Counted from the first letter of the stretch, positions 38,795-47,375 are shown. The stretch is 64,000 bases of DNA from Sinosporangium siamense (GCF_016863435.1 NZ_BOOW01000032.1:62001-126000); one strand, 5' to 3'. Numbers and translations are program-made. Notes: generated by a model not told the origin, from the letters alone.

Positions 38795-39471
38795 TGAGTG
38801 TCGCGCTAATCGTTGACGACGAACCTCAAATGACGCTCATCGTGGCGTTCGCCTTGGAGACACAGGGCTTCACCGTATTCCAGGCACACGATGGGGCGAC
38901 CGCCCTCAACATCCTGCGCACCCGGCATGTCGACCTTGTTGTGCTCGATGTGCTGATGCCGACCATGAACGGGCTGGACCTCTGCCGCATCATCAGGAGC
39001 CGGTCAGAAGTGCCCATCATGCTGCTCACCGCTCTCGCCCAGCCCGATGAGGTGATCGCCGGGCTCGAACACGGCGCGGACGACTATGTGGTCAAACCCT
39101 TCCATCCTCGCGAGGTCGCCCTGCGCGCCCAGGCGCTGGTACGGCGACGCCAGAGTGGCACTGTGATAACGGCGGGCAAGCTCGTCCTCGACCTGTCCGA
39201 CCACGTGGCCACGCTCGACGGGCGCCGCCTGGACCTGCCGTTCACCGAGTTCAAGTTGCTCGCGCACCTCGCCGCCCACCAGGGGGTGCCGCAGTCGGGG
39301 CAACAACTGCTGCGGGCAGTGTGGGGGACGGCCGACCTGCAAGGTGGACGGGACGTCGTGAAATCGGCGGTATATCGCCTGCGATCCCGGCTTAGTGAGA
39401 TCGACGGCACCACCACCTATATCCGCACTCTGCGGGGTGTCGGTTATCTGATGCCAGTTCAAGGTGATTAG
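38791..39471 (+). CDS. OmpR/PhoB-family response regulator
   Basis: 226 residues. The receiver domain is VALIVDDEPQMTLIVAFALETQGFTVFQAHDGATALNILRTRHVDLVVLDVLMPTMNGLD, with the phospho-Asp in LVVLDVLMP, then Thr in LLTALAQ and Lys in DYVVKPFHP. The winged-helix domain has LPFTEFKLLAHLAAHQGVPQSGQQLLRAVWG and VYRLRSRLSEIDGTTTYIRTLRGVGYLM. It is translationally coupled to the kinase upstream (ATGA). It is 63 bases upstream of an ABC transporter, which it may control. Such pairing with binding-protein-dependent importers is common. Confidence 0.94.
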   Translation: MMSVALIVDDEPQMTLIVAFALETQGFTVFQAHDGATALNILRTRHVDLVVLDVLMPTMNGLDLCRIIRSRSEVPIMLLTALAQPDEVIAGLEHGADDYVVKPFHPREVALRAQALVRRRQSGTVITAGKLVLDLSDHVATLDGRRLDLPFTEFKLLAHLAAHQGVPQSGQQLLRAVWGTADLQGGRDVVKSAVYRLRSRLSEIDGTTTYIRTLRGVGYLMPVQGD

Positions 39472-39534
39472 CCCGTTACCTAGTCTCACCGTACGTTCAT
39501 TCAACAAGGTCATCGGCCGCCCTACGGTTATGCC

Positions 39535-40596
39535 ATGGGTTTACCGACATCAGGAGCCCTGAGAATGGTCTCAAGGGCCAAGCGGGGGGCTTTAATCCTG
39601 ACCGTGATGCTGTTGGCCGGCGCCTGCGACGCCAAGGCCGGCGACACAGCAGGCGTCACGATCGCCTGCGGCGGTCAAGAGCAGTGGTGCAGCGTGATGA
39701 CGAGTCACTTCACCAAGGCCACCGGAATCCCGGCCGACTTCGTGCGGCTTTCCAGCGGCGAGGCGCTGGCCAGGATCAAGGCGGGCAGAAACAAACCGGA
39801 GTTCGATGTCTGGCACGGCGGGCCCGCCGATGCCTACGTGGCCGCCGCGGCACAGAAGCTGCTGGCGCCTTACCGTTCCCCGAACGCCGCCGAGATCAAG
39901 CCGGAATGGAAAGACCCCGCGGGGGCGTGGACGGGGGTCTACGTCGGGGTTCTCGCCTTCTGCAACAACACCGAAGTGCTGGCCGGCAAACGGATGACGC
40001 CGATCCGCTCGTGGCGCGAGTTGACCGATCCGCGGCTGCGGAGCAACGTCGCGATCGCCCATCCCACCACCTCGGGCACCGGCTACACCGCGCTGTGGTC
40101 GCACGTCGAACTCAACGGGGGCGCCAAGGACGCGGCGCTCGGCTATATGCGCAGACTCCATCCGAACGTCTTGCAATACAACAAGACCGGAAGCTCCGCC
40201 GCCCAGCAGGCGGCCACGGGCGAGGTCGCGGTGGGGATCGTGTTCGCCCACGACTGCGTCGCCGTACACGAAGAGGGATATACCAACCTGCACGTCTCCT
40301 ATCCGGAGGAGGGGACAGGTTATGAAGTCGGCGGGGTTGCGGTTGTCGCGGGGGCCCGCAACTCCACCGGCGCCAGGAAGTATGTCGACTGGGCACTCAC
40401 CGCCGAAGCCCAGGAACTCGGTCCCACGGCAAGGGTCTATTCACTTCCCACGAATCCTCGTGCCAGGATCGGAAACAAATTACGGGACATGTCAAAGGTG
40501 AAGCGCGTCGACTATGACATCGCCGAGGCCGGAGCCGAAAAGATAGCCCTGTCGAGGCGGTTCGACATCGAGATCGCCAGGGCCCCTAAACAATGA
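39535..40596 (+). CDS. ABC transporter substrate-binding lipoprotein (iron / 2-AEP / polyamine type)
   Basis: 353 residues. A lipoprotein signal (GALILTVMLLAGACDAKAGD) has a lipobox LAGAC, so the mature protein is membrane-anchored outside. The bacterial solute-binding domain starts VTIACGGQEQWCSVMTSHFTKATGIPADFVRLSSGEALARIKAGRNKPEFDVWHGGPADAYVAAAAQKLLAPY. This is the pattern of the AfuA/FbpA/PhnS group of ferric-iron, 2-aminoethylphosphonate or phosphate-ester importers. I cannot tell the ligand. It overlaps the permease start by four bases. Confidence 0.9.
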   Translation: MGLPTSGALRMVSRAKRGALILTVMLLAGACDAKAGDTAGVTIACGGQEQWCSVMTSHFTKATGIPADFVRLSSGEALARIKAGRNKPEFDVWHGGPADAYVAAAAQKLLAPYRSPNAAEIKPEWKDPAGAWTGVYVGVLAFCNNTEVLAGKRMTPIRSWRELTDPRLRSNVAIAHPTTSGTGYTALWSHVELNGGAKDAALGYMRRLHPNVLQYNKTGSSAAQQAATGEVAVGIVFAHDCVAVHEEGYTNLHVSYPEEGTGYEVGGVAVVAGARNSTGARKYVDWALTAEAQELGPTARVYSLPTNPRARIGNKLRDMSKVKRVDYDIAEAGAEKIALSRRFDIEIARAPKQ

Positions 40597-42281
40597 CCGC
40601 TCCTCCACGCCGGCGCGGGGACCTGGGCGTGCGTGCGGCGCTTTTAGCCGTCGTCGCCCTGGTCGCCGTCGGATGCGTCTACCCGCTGATCAACGTGCTC
40701 GCCGAGGCACTCTCGCCGAGCGCGTTGCCGAGATATGCAGAGTTCGTCACCTCGCCGGTGGATCTCGCCATACTGCGCAACACCATCGTGCTGGGCCTGC
40801 TCGTCGGCACCTGTGGCACCGCGATCGGCCTGCTGTTTGCCTTCGTCCAGACCCGGCTGGCCGTGCCCGGCAAGCGAGTTCTGCACCTGATCGCGCTGCT
40901 TCCGATGATCAGTCCGCCCTTCGCGGTGGCCACCGCCACCGTCGCGCTGTACGGCAGGCGCGGGCTGGTCACCTACGGGATCTTCGGCACCGAATACGAC
41001 ATCTACGGGCTCGACGGCCTGGTCATGGTGTTGTCGTTGTCCTTCTTCCCCGTCTCCTATCTCGGGCTGCTCGGCATGATGCGCGCACTCGACCCGGCGA
41101 TGGAGGAAGCGGCGATGAACCTCGGCGCCGGACGCCGGCGCATATTCCGCACGTTGATCCTGCCGCTGCTCGCACCCGGCGTTGTCGCCCCATTCCTGCT
41201 GTTGTTCATCGAAGCCATCGCCGACCTGGCCAATCCCCTCGTCGTCGGCGGCGACTACACTGTGCTGGCAAGTCGCGCCTATCTCGCGGTCACCGGCGAA
41301 TACGACACCACCTCGGCGGCCATCTACAGCCTCATCCTCCTGATCCCCTCCATCGGGCTCTACCTGGTGCAACGGCGTTGGCTCGCCCGAAAGACCAGGA
41401 TCACGATCACCGGCAAACCATCCGGCAGCGTGCACCTGATCAGGGGATGGGGCCGCTGGCCGGTCTTCACCCTGGCGGTCCTGATCGCGCTCGTCATCGT
41501 GAGTTTGTACGGCACAGTCCTCGCCGGGGCGTTCATCCGGGCGTTCAACGTGGACTTCAGCCTCACTCTCAACCACATGCGCGTGGCCCTCCTCGGCGCG
41601 GAGGGGCGCGAGGCCGTCGCGGACACGACCCTGCTCGCGGCCATCGCCACCCCCATCGCCGGGCTGGCCGGGCTGACCGTCGCCTGGCTGGTCGTCAGAC
41701 ACCTAGGCAGGGCGGCGGGCTGGCTCGACTTCGCCGCGACCCTCGGCGTCGCGGTGCCCGGCACGGTGCTCGGCATCGGCTACGTGCTCGCCTACCGCGA
41801 CGACATCGAGGTGGCGGGTGTGACGGTGCTGCCAGGACTGGTCGGCGGCGGCGCGCTCGCGGGGGGCTCGCTCGCGATCATCTTGGCCTATGTCGTGCGC
41901 AGCCTGCCCGCCGGGTTGCGCACCGCCACCGGAGCGCTGGCCCAGATCCATCCGCACGTGGAGGAGGCGTCCACCGATCTCGGCGCCCGGCCGTTGCAGA
42001 CCTTCCGCCGCGTCACGCTGCCGCTCATCAGACCTGCCCTGCTCACCGGCCTGAGTTACAGCTTCGCCCGATGCATGACGTCGGTCTCCACCATCGTCTT
42101 CCTCGTCACGCCGGACACGAAAATCATCACCTCGCAAATCCTCAGCGCCGCCGGCCAGGGCCACTATGGCGTCGCCTTCGCCTATTGCACTCTGCTGAGT
42201 CTGGTCGTGCTCCTCAGCCTCGGCCTCATCAGGCTTGTCGTCGGCGGCTCCATCCTCACCCGACAGGAAGGCAGGCTGTGA
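40593..42281 (+). CDS. ABC transporter permease, fused double domain (FbpB-like)
   Basis: 562 residues with about 12 membrane segments in two similar halves. Each half carries a binding-protein-dependent permease EAA loop: EEAAMNLGAGRRRIFRTLILPLLAPG in the first half and EEASTDLGARPLQTFRRVTLPLIRPALL in the second. The fused form is typical of FbpB/AfuB and related permeases. It forms the channel for the binding protein encoded just upstream, and the ATPase gene follows with a GTGA overlap. Confidence 0.93.
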   Translation: MTAPPRRRGDLGVRAALLAVVALVAVGCVYPLINVLAEALSPSALPRYAEFVTSPVDLAILRNTIVLGLLVGTCGTAIGLLFAFVQTRLAVPGKRVLHLIALLPMISPPFAVATATVALYGRRGLVTYGIFGTEYDIYGLDGLVMVLSLSFFPVSYLGLLGMMRALDPAMEEAAMNLGAGRRRIFRTLILPLLAPGVVAPFLLLFIEAIADLANPLVVGGDYTVLASRAYLAVTGEYDTTSAAIYSLILLIPSIGLYLVQRRWLARKTRITITGKPSGSVHLIRGWGRWPVFTLAVLIALVIVSLYGTVLAGAFIRAFNVDFSLTLNHMRVALLGAEGREAVADTTLLAAIATPIAGLAGLTVAWLVVRHLGRAAGWLDFAATLGVAVPGTVLGIGYVLAYRDDIEVAGVTVLPGLVGGGALAGGSLAIILAYVVRSLPAGLRTATGALAQIHPHVEEASTDLGARPLQTFRRVTLPLIRPALLTGLSYSFARCMTSVSTIVFLVTPDTKIITSQILSAAGQGHYGVAFAYCTLLSLVVLLSLGLIRLVVGGSILTRQEGRL

Positions 42282-43378
42282 ATCTCATCGGACTCGACCG
42301 TGAACCCCGGTCGGGCGCGCTGCGCCTCGACGGCCTCACGAAACGGTTCGCCGCACGCGGTGAAAGCGTGGTGGCCGTCGACGGCGTCAGTCTCGATATC
42401 GCACCGGGCGAGTTCATCACGCTGCTCGGCCCCTCCGGCTGCGGAAAGACCACCACCCTGCGGATCGTCGCGGGATTCGAAAGGGCCACCGCAGGCGGCG
42501 TCTATCTCGACGGCGTCCGCATCGACGCCGTCCCCCCGCAGCAGCGGTCCATGGCCATGGTCTTCCAGAGCTACGCGCTCTTCCCCCACATGACGGTCTA
42601 CGAGAACATCGCCTACGGCCTGCGCCTGCGCGACCACACCAAAGCCGAGATCGCCGAGGCCGTGAAAATCGCGCTGACGAGCATGAACCTCGTCGGCAAG
42701 GAACACCGCCACCCCCACGAGCTGGCCGGTGGAGAACAGCAGCGGGTCGCCCTGGCCAGAGCCATGGTGGTGCAGCCGAAAGTGCTGCTCTTCGACGAGC
42801 CGCTCAGCAACCTCGACGCGAAACTACGCGGCGCGATGCGCGCCGAGATCCGGCGGGCGCAGCACATGCTCGGCATCACCGGCCTCTACGTCACCCACGA
42901 CCAGGAGGAGGCGATGAGCATGTCCGACCGGATCGTGGTGATGCACCGCGGCAGGATCGCGCAGATCGGCACACCCGCCGAGATCTATCTGCGGCCGGCC
43001 AGCGTCTTTGTGGCCGATTTCATCGGGCGGGCCAATTTTCTCGAGGTCCCCGCCGAGCCGGACCGCGGGCACGCGATCGTCACGGCGTTCGGGAAGAAGA
43101 TGGCGGTGCCGTCGCATCCGGACGTCACCGCGCATGACACTGCCCTTTTAATGATCAGGCCGGAGGTGCTCTCCGTAGCCCACGCATCGCGGGAAGGCGA
43201 AGGGGTCATACTCAACCGCACCTTTCACGGCGCGAGCGTGGACTACGAAATCGAGACGGCGGGCGGCACGGTAACGGCTGCCGTGCCGGCCCCACATCCC
43301 GCCGTCCTCCTGACCGAGGGCACCCCCGTCACCGTCACCTTCGCCCCCGACCGGGCTTACGTCCTTCCTCGTCGCTGA
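42278..43378 (+). CDS. ABC transporter ATP-binding protein (PotA/FbpC-like)
   Basis: About 366 residues from GTG 42278, overlapping the permease stop by four bases. Walker A is LLGPSGCGKTTTL, the Q-loop is VFQSYALFPHMTVYENIAYGL, Walker B is VLLFDEPLSNLD and the switch His is in YVTHDQEEAMSMSDRI. The signature motif reads LAGGEQQR instead of the usual LSGGQQQR, with both Ser and Gln changed. A TOBE domain closes the protein (IRPEVLSVAHASREGEGVILNRTFHGASVDYEIETAGG), as in PotA/FbpC. It powers uptake by the two preceding gene products. Confidence 0.93.
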   Translation: MNLIGLDREPRSGALRLDGLTKRFAARGESVVAVDGVSLDIAPGEFITLLGPSGCGKTTTLRIVAGFERATAGGVYLDGVRIDAVPPQQRSMAMVFQSYALFPHMTVYENIAYGLRLRDHTKAEIAEAVKIALTSMNLVGKEHRHPHELAGGEQQRVALARAMVVQPKVLLFDEPLSNLDAKLRGAMRAEIRRAQHMLGITGLYVTHDQEEAMSMSDRIVVMHRGRIAQIGTPAEIYLRPASVFVADFIGRANFLEVPAEPDRGHAIVTAFGKKMAVPSHPDVTAHDTALLMIRPEVLSVAHASREGEGVILNRTFHGASVDYEIETAGGTVTAAVPAPHPAVLLTEGTPVTVTFAPDRAYVLPRR

Positions 43379-43463
43379 CCGCCTCTCCCCCACAGGAGGC
43401 GCTCGGACATCGGATCGGATCTCGTTCGGGGTGAGGCGGCGGCGTAGGTCCGCGCGCACTCGT

Positions 43464-44147
43464 TCAGGCGTTTATCGAGGCCTGCTCCTCCACCTCCTCC
43501 TCGAGGATCTGTTCGGCCGCTTGGTCGAGTGTCGCGAGCACCCACTGGTCGAGATCGAAGCCCGACTGCTCGGCCGCCCTGTGCCATCGCTGAAGCCGAT
43601 TGTCGGGAATCACGAACCGGCGTGTGGGCGCGACCTGCCTGGATTCTTCCGTGCTGTTGCTGCGGGCCAGGCGGATGGCGCTGCGTAGTTGCTTTGTGGT
43701 CCAACGCATGTCCTCGGCGCGGTCGAGCCACCTCTCCTGCTCCTCGACGGGCAAGGAGGCCAGCTCGGCGTGGTGCTGAAAACTCAGCGAGGCCCGCCTG
43801 CGGTGAAACTCGAACTGCCTGGAGACCCATGCGTAGTTCCGGAGCGTCTGATATTGCAGGCCGACCGCGAGCACGCCTCGCTGATAACGGTCGGCGTAGT
43901 GCTCCTTGCCGAATACAAGCCAATCACCGAGCCACCACGCCGAGGAATTCACGATGCCGGACAGCCGGCATCCCGCCTGCTCCCAGTCGTCGAATGTCAG
44001 GTCGGCCGGGATCTGCAGGCCCACCTTCATGGTGAAGACCTGTCTGCGCACCTTGCCGCCGTCGGCCCTGTCGTGCCGCGGCACCGCTTCCGGGTTTTTA
44101 CGGAACACCACCGCCTGCGAACTGTTCAGGTCGCCGGCCTGAGTCAT
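43464..44147 (-). CDS. LmbU-family transcriptional regulator
   Basis: 227 residues. The central region VGLQIPADLTFDDWEQAGCRLSGIVNSSAWWLGDWLVFGKEHYADRYQRGVLAVGLQYQTLRNYAWVSRQFEFHRRRASLSFQHHAELASLPVEEQERWLDRAEDMRWTTKQLRSAIR is characteristic of the LmbU/NovE family. These are DNA-binding activators first described in antibiotic clusters such as lincomycin and novobiocin. ATG 44147 has GGAGG seven bases upstream. The acidic C-terminus (ILEEEVEEQASINA) is shared with relatives. It is convergent with the ABC importer and 5.7 kb from the lasso operon, so a role in lasso-peptide control is possible but unproven. Confidence 0.9.
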   Translation of the reverse strand: MTQAGDLNSSQAVVFRKNPEAVPRHDRADGGKVRRQVFTMKVGLQIPADLTFDDWEQAGCRLSGIVNSSAWWLGDWLVFGKEHYADRYQRGVLAVGLQYQTLRNYAWVSRQFEFHRRRASLSFQHHAELASLPVEEQERWLDRAEDMRWTTKQLRSAIRLARSNSTEESRQVAPTRRFVIPDNRLQRWHRAAEQSGFDLDQWVLATLDQAAEQILEEEVEEQASINA

Positions 44148-44642
44148 TATCACGCCTCCACGTGAACGCACATCAAGCGGAAGAGTGGCCTTGCGGTTCG
44201 CTCCCCATGTGCGGGTGGAGCGACTGGGCCAGGCGGCTTGCGTCTCGGCGCACCGTGACATAAGCCATCGACAACACGGAGATATAGACGAGGTATCCAG
44301 AGATGGTCACATGCTTTCGTGCACTGGATATCCCGCTCGTTGAACGATTAAGAGGAAGCCGAAACTCGCGCTTCTTCCTTTGGTCTACACATTCGCGCTG
44401 GTAACCGTAAACTTAGCCGAGAGGGGGAAAATGTGTCAATCACATTGGACACCCAGTGGACAGTCCATCGGCCTGCCGGCGAGTGGTGTCCGGCGGCTTC
44501 CTGCCGCGGAGATTGACACACCGTCCCAGGTCAGCGGCACCGTGCAGCGCAGTCCGGCGACCCGGGCCCGCCGTGTGCCGCACGTCATACGCCGCACGAT
44601 GCGCACGCCCCCGCCACCGGCATTGCCCCGGACATACGACGA

Positions 44643-44673
44643 CCCCCGCACGGGGTTCTCCCTCGTGCGGGGG
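44643..44673. terminator. GC-rich hairpin in intergenic region
   Basis: CCCCCGCACG (44643-44652) and CGTGCGGGGG (44664-44673) form a perfect 10-bp stem with an 11-base loop. No T-run follows, as is common in actinomycetes. It lies between the divergent lmbU-like promoter and the leftward end of the membrane-protein gene, so it may be a terminator or the end of an untranslated RNA. Confidence 0.5.
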
Positions 44674-44704
44674 CCGGAAAGTTCTGCTTATGGTGCCGGG
44701 CAGG

Positions 44705-44925
44705 CGGTGTTAGTTCTCATGCGGCGCATCCAGCGCTTGTTCTCATCGCCGCCCTTGTTCTCGTGCGTCGCACGCGGTGCCTAATCCCGTGCCGTGCGCA
44801 TGGCGCTTGCCTTCGTGCGGCGCACGCAGTTCCAATCCTCGTGCCGAGCACGCCGCACCTATTCTCCTGCGGCGCGGGCGGACCTCATTCTCGTGCCGGG
44901 CACGTGGCGCGGAGATTGAAACACG
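44705..44925. repeat. Degenerate tandem array of TTCTCGTGCGGCGCAC-like units
   Basis: About eight units of 22-30 bases share the core (T)TCTCGTGCSGSGCAC, an imperfect palindrome. Clear examples are TTCTCATGCGGCGCAT (44714-44729), TTCTCGTGCGTCGCAC (44757-44772), TTCGTGCGGCGCAC (near 44813-44826) and TTCTCGTGCCGGGCAC (44888-44903). The rest of the 814-base gap from 44148 shows no gene, although a rightward open frame crosses it. Confidence 0.6.
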
Positions 44926-44961
44926 TGTGGCCCTGACCGCGCCGCTCGCCGAGCGCAGAGC

Positions 44962-46155
44962 TCACAGAGCACTGCCCGTCGTCGCCCGGCGCTGGAAGTC
45001 GTCGGCGAAACCCCGGGTGAAGGAGGACCGCAAGGCTCGGTGGAGCCGCAGGAACTGGCGTACCTCGCGCCGCACGGTCGGCTTGGCGGCGAGCACCTCG
45101 GGCAGCAAATGCCTGTCGAGCTTGTGGTGGAGCTTCGGCGCCCCTTCGAGGGCGTTCCTGCGGGTGACCTCCAGCCAGCAGGCCACCGCGAGATGGCGGG
45201 GTTTTCCCGCCGCCGCGGCGTGCCGTTCGGCCTGCTGCAACATTTCCGGCGACGCCCAGCCGTCGTGCAGGAAGGTGATGCTGTCCCGGATCTCGATCAT
45301 TCGCTGGTGGAGGAGCTCCTCGATGTCCTTGAACGTCCACAGCTCCGACATCCGCGACTGCCGTGCGCCCATCTGGAGTTCGGGGGTCGCCTGCCGCAGC
45401 AGCAGCCACAGGCTGTGGAGGCGCTGCCTGCGATACCAGTACAGAATCGTGGTGAGCAGGGGTTCCAGCGCGGCCAGTGAACACCCGAGGGCGACCAGCA
45501 TGAAGCGCGCGAAGGAGCACCAGAAACCGACGAGGACCAGATCGGGCGGGGCGTCGGTGAACCAGCGGATTCCCCGGATCACCAAATAGGGCACCTCCGC
45601 GCTGGTCCCGACGGCGAGTGCCAGCACGCTCAGCCGCAAAACGGGGCTGCGCATGGTGACGCCATATCGCCAGAAGACGGCTGCCGCCCCCACCGCCGTG
45701 ATCAGCCCGTAGGAGATCCAGACAAGGGCGTAGACGACCCACCACCCGTGGGCCTGGCTGCCGAAGCGGTCCGCCGGGGGAGTGACGGTGAAAAGGGCGG
45801 TGGCGAGCACCGCCATCGTGACGGCGCACACCAAGGGGGCGCGGCGCAGCCACGCGGGGGCCGTCCCGCCGGCCTGTTGCAGGGTTATCGCGAACCACCA
45901 GACGGCGGCGAAGTCGGTGAGCGCCACGAAGACCACGGCGAGTTCGCTGGCCTTGGGAACGCCGGTGACACCGTCGATCCACTGACCGACCCACTCCTGA
46001 ATGGCCACCGACCCCATGGCGAGAACGAAGAGCACGAGCCACACGGGACGCTGCCGCGGGCGCCGCAAGGCGGGGATTCTAAGGATCAGCACGGCCCACA
46101 CGACCACGAGAATGAGGCCGCGCACACTCTCGACCCAGTCGGGGACGCTACGCAT
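44962..46155 (-). CDS. MAB_1171c-like membrane protein
   Basis: 397 residues. Six to seven membrane segments fill residues 1-240 (for example GLILVVVWAVLILRIPAL, LACAVTMAVLATALFTVT, YALVWISYGLITAVGAAAVFW, FARFMLVALGCSLAAL). A cytoplasmic helical tail of about 150 residues follows, containing LHQRMIEIRDSITFLHDGWASPEMLQQAERHAAA. That tail (M/VEIRD...L) is characteristic of the actinobacterial MAB_1171c family, annotated as a putative transporter without experiment. It overlaps the metallopeptidase-like gene by eight bases. The XRE-peptidase-membrane trio is a recurrent actinobacterial cassette. Confidence 0.82.
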   Translation of the reverse strand: MRSVPDWVESVRGLILVVVWAVLILRIPALRRPRQRPVWLVLFVLAMGSVAIQEWVGQWIDGVTGVPKASELAVVFVALTDFAAVWWFAITLQQAGGTAPAWLRRAPLVCAVTMAVLATALFTVTPPADRFGSQAHGWWVVYALVWISYGLITAVGAAAVFWRYGVTMRSPVLRLSVLALAVGTSAEVPYLVIRGIRWFTDAPPDLVLVGFWCSFARFMLVALGCSLAALEPLLTTILYWYRRQRLHSLWLLLRQATPELQMGARQSRMSELWTFKDIEELLHQRMIEIRDSITFLHDGWASPEMLQQAERHAAAAGKPRHLAVACWLEVTRRNALEGAPKLHHKLDRHLLPEVLAAKPTVRREVRQFLRLHRALRSSFTRGFADDFQRRATTGSAL

Positions 46156-46672
46156 GGGCGCCCCGGAATAACTCGTCCGCGCGGCGCTCCACCGCGCCGA
46201 CGCCACCCGACCGTTTCTGGCCGGCAATCTTCAGCACCATGGAAGAAAAAGTCTCCGCGAGTTGCTCTTCGAAAGTGCCGTAAACCCTGCTGTTCAACCG
46301 CTGCCCGTCGACGAGATAACTCACGGTCTCACCCGTCAATTGAGCCGGCCTCGTGCCGTGGCCGACGAGCATATGGCAGATCTCGTGCAGGACGATGTGG
46401 TCGCGATAATATCCGGTGGCCGACGAGCGGTAGAAGATGTGGTCTTCCCTCCCGTCGTCATACCACATTCCGAACGGCATGGCCGGCAGGTTTACCGAAT
46501 GCAGCGTCAGCGGCCGGTTGCGGCTCAGCTCAAGTGTGCGGCAGAGCACACTGATATCCCACGGCTCAGGTAGAGCGGGAAGCCTGGTGAGGATTTTCCG
46601 AGAGGCTGTCCGCACGTGTCGGTTTTTGATGGCTCTCATCCTTTCCCGTGTTCGCGGACACCGCCTGCTCAT
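46148..46672 (-). CDS. ImmA/IrrE-like zinc metallopeptidase-domain protein
   Basis: 174 residues. The zinc-binding motif HEICHMLVGHG (HExxH at residues 96-100) comes in the order seen in ImmA/IrrE-type domains. The preceding region (DDGREDHIFYRSSATGYYRDHIVL) also matches, and a downstream ETFSSMVL Glu may be the third ligand. ImmA/IrrE proteases cleave XRE-type repressors, and an XRE gene overlaps directly upstream (ATGA), which fits such a pair. In actinobacteria the same cassette adds a membrane protein. It is probably a signal-responsive switch; the target is unknown. Confidence 0.82.
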   Translation of the reverse strand: MSRRCPRTRERMRAIKNRHVRTASRKILTRLPALPEPWDISVLCRTLELSRNRPLTLHSVNLPAMPFGMWYDDGREDHIFYRSSATGYYRDHIVLHEICHMLVGHGTRPAQLTGETVSYLVDGQRLNSRVYGTFEEQLAETFSSMVLKIAGQKRSGGVGAVERRADELFRGAHA

Positions 46673-47118
46673 AGCTCACCTGTGACGGGGTTCTGTGAAC
46701 TCTCTCTTCCATGCCTTTCGCTGCCCTCTCGCTGTTCCTTGACCATGCCAAGTGCTTTCTCGATGGCGGCCAGCTCCTCCGGCCGCAGGGACGCGAATCG
46801 AAAGGCCAGGGTCTCCTCGAGTGTTGCGGCGCCGTCCGCGGGCGGAGCGGCGGGAGTGAGAATAAAGTGCGAGGGAGGCACTCCGAAGAATCTGGCCAGG
46901 ATCTCCCTCGTCTTATCGGTGATGTTTGCCGCCTCACCGCTGAGGATATTGTGGATATGGCCGTGAGAGAGGGTGTCGCCGCCGTTCGCCTCGCGAATGT
47001 GCTGGGCGAGTTTGCGTACGGACGGTACTTTTCCCGGGTTGTACTTCTCTTCCAGGAGGCCCCATACTGTACTGGCGAGCCAGACTCCGGAGCTGTCGTC
47101 CGACGTGGTCGTCTTCAT
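46669..47118 (-). CDS. XRE-family helix-turn-helix regulator
   Basis: 149 residues. The HTH spans about residues 30-90: SVRKLAQHIREANGGDTLSHGHIHNILSGEAANITDKTREILARFFGVPPSHFI. The final FFGVP-x-x-FF pattern is typical of XRE proteins encoded with ImmA-type peptidases. The C-terminus (EETLAFRFASLRPEELAAIEKALGMVKEQREGSERH) is a charged helix that could hold the cleavage site. It leads a three-gene leftward operon. A promoter gap of about 250 bases lies on its right, shared with the PIG-L-like gene. Confidence 0.87.
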   Translation of the reverse strand: MKTTTSDDSSGVWLASTVWGLLEEKYNPGKVPSVRKLAQHIREANGGDTLSHGHIHNILSGEAANITDKTREILARFFGVPPSHFILTPAAPPADGAATLEETLAFRFASLRPEELAAIEKALGMVKEQREGSERHGRESSQNPVTGEL

Positions 47119-47321
47119 GCTCGGTAGCCTCCCCTTATGCGCCGCACTCGCTCATAGAAGTGTACATGCAGGTCGATGACGGGGAAATAGCCGGTAATTC
47201 CGTGACGCAGGTTCGGGCCAGGCGTACCTTATCGGAGGCCCAATTCCCGGTGCCTTATGTTAAAGCACCGTGCGTCCTCTGGAACGCTCAGAGCCCGCCT
47301 CGGCACCGTGGCGGTCCCCTC

Positions 47322-47335
47322 GGCTGCGCCGTACA
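47322..47335 (-). repeat. Dispersed motif, variant GGCTGCGCCGTACA
   Basis: Variant copy of the GGTACGGCRMAGCC motif in the promoter gap between the XRE cassette and the PIG-L-like gene. Confidence 0.4.
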
Positions 47336-47375
47336 CTCCAATGAAGCCAGGATGCGCCCCTACAATGGATTCGCG

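Noticed and set aside
40673-43378. A 901-residue rightward frame that seems to fuse a permease-region protein to the ABC ATPase
   Set aside because: The first 530 residues are an Arg-rich frame-shifted reading of the permease gene. The ATPase has its own GTG at 42278 that overlaps the permease stop.
39535-43378. The ABC transporter as the lasso peptide exporter
   Set aside because: It has a secreted substrate-binding lipoprotein and an importer-type permease with EAA loops. Lasso exporters are single-chain ABC exporters (D proteins).
44380-44784. A possible small rightward gene in the gap between the LmbU-like and membrane-protein genes
   Set aside because: It has no ribosome-binding site or known domain, and it runs across a hairpin and a degenerate repeat array.
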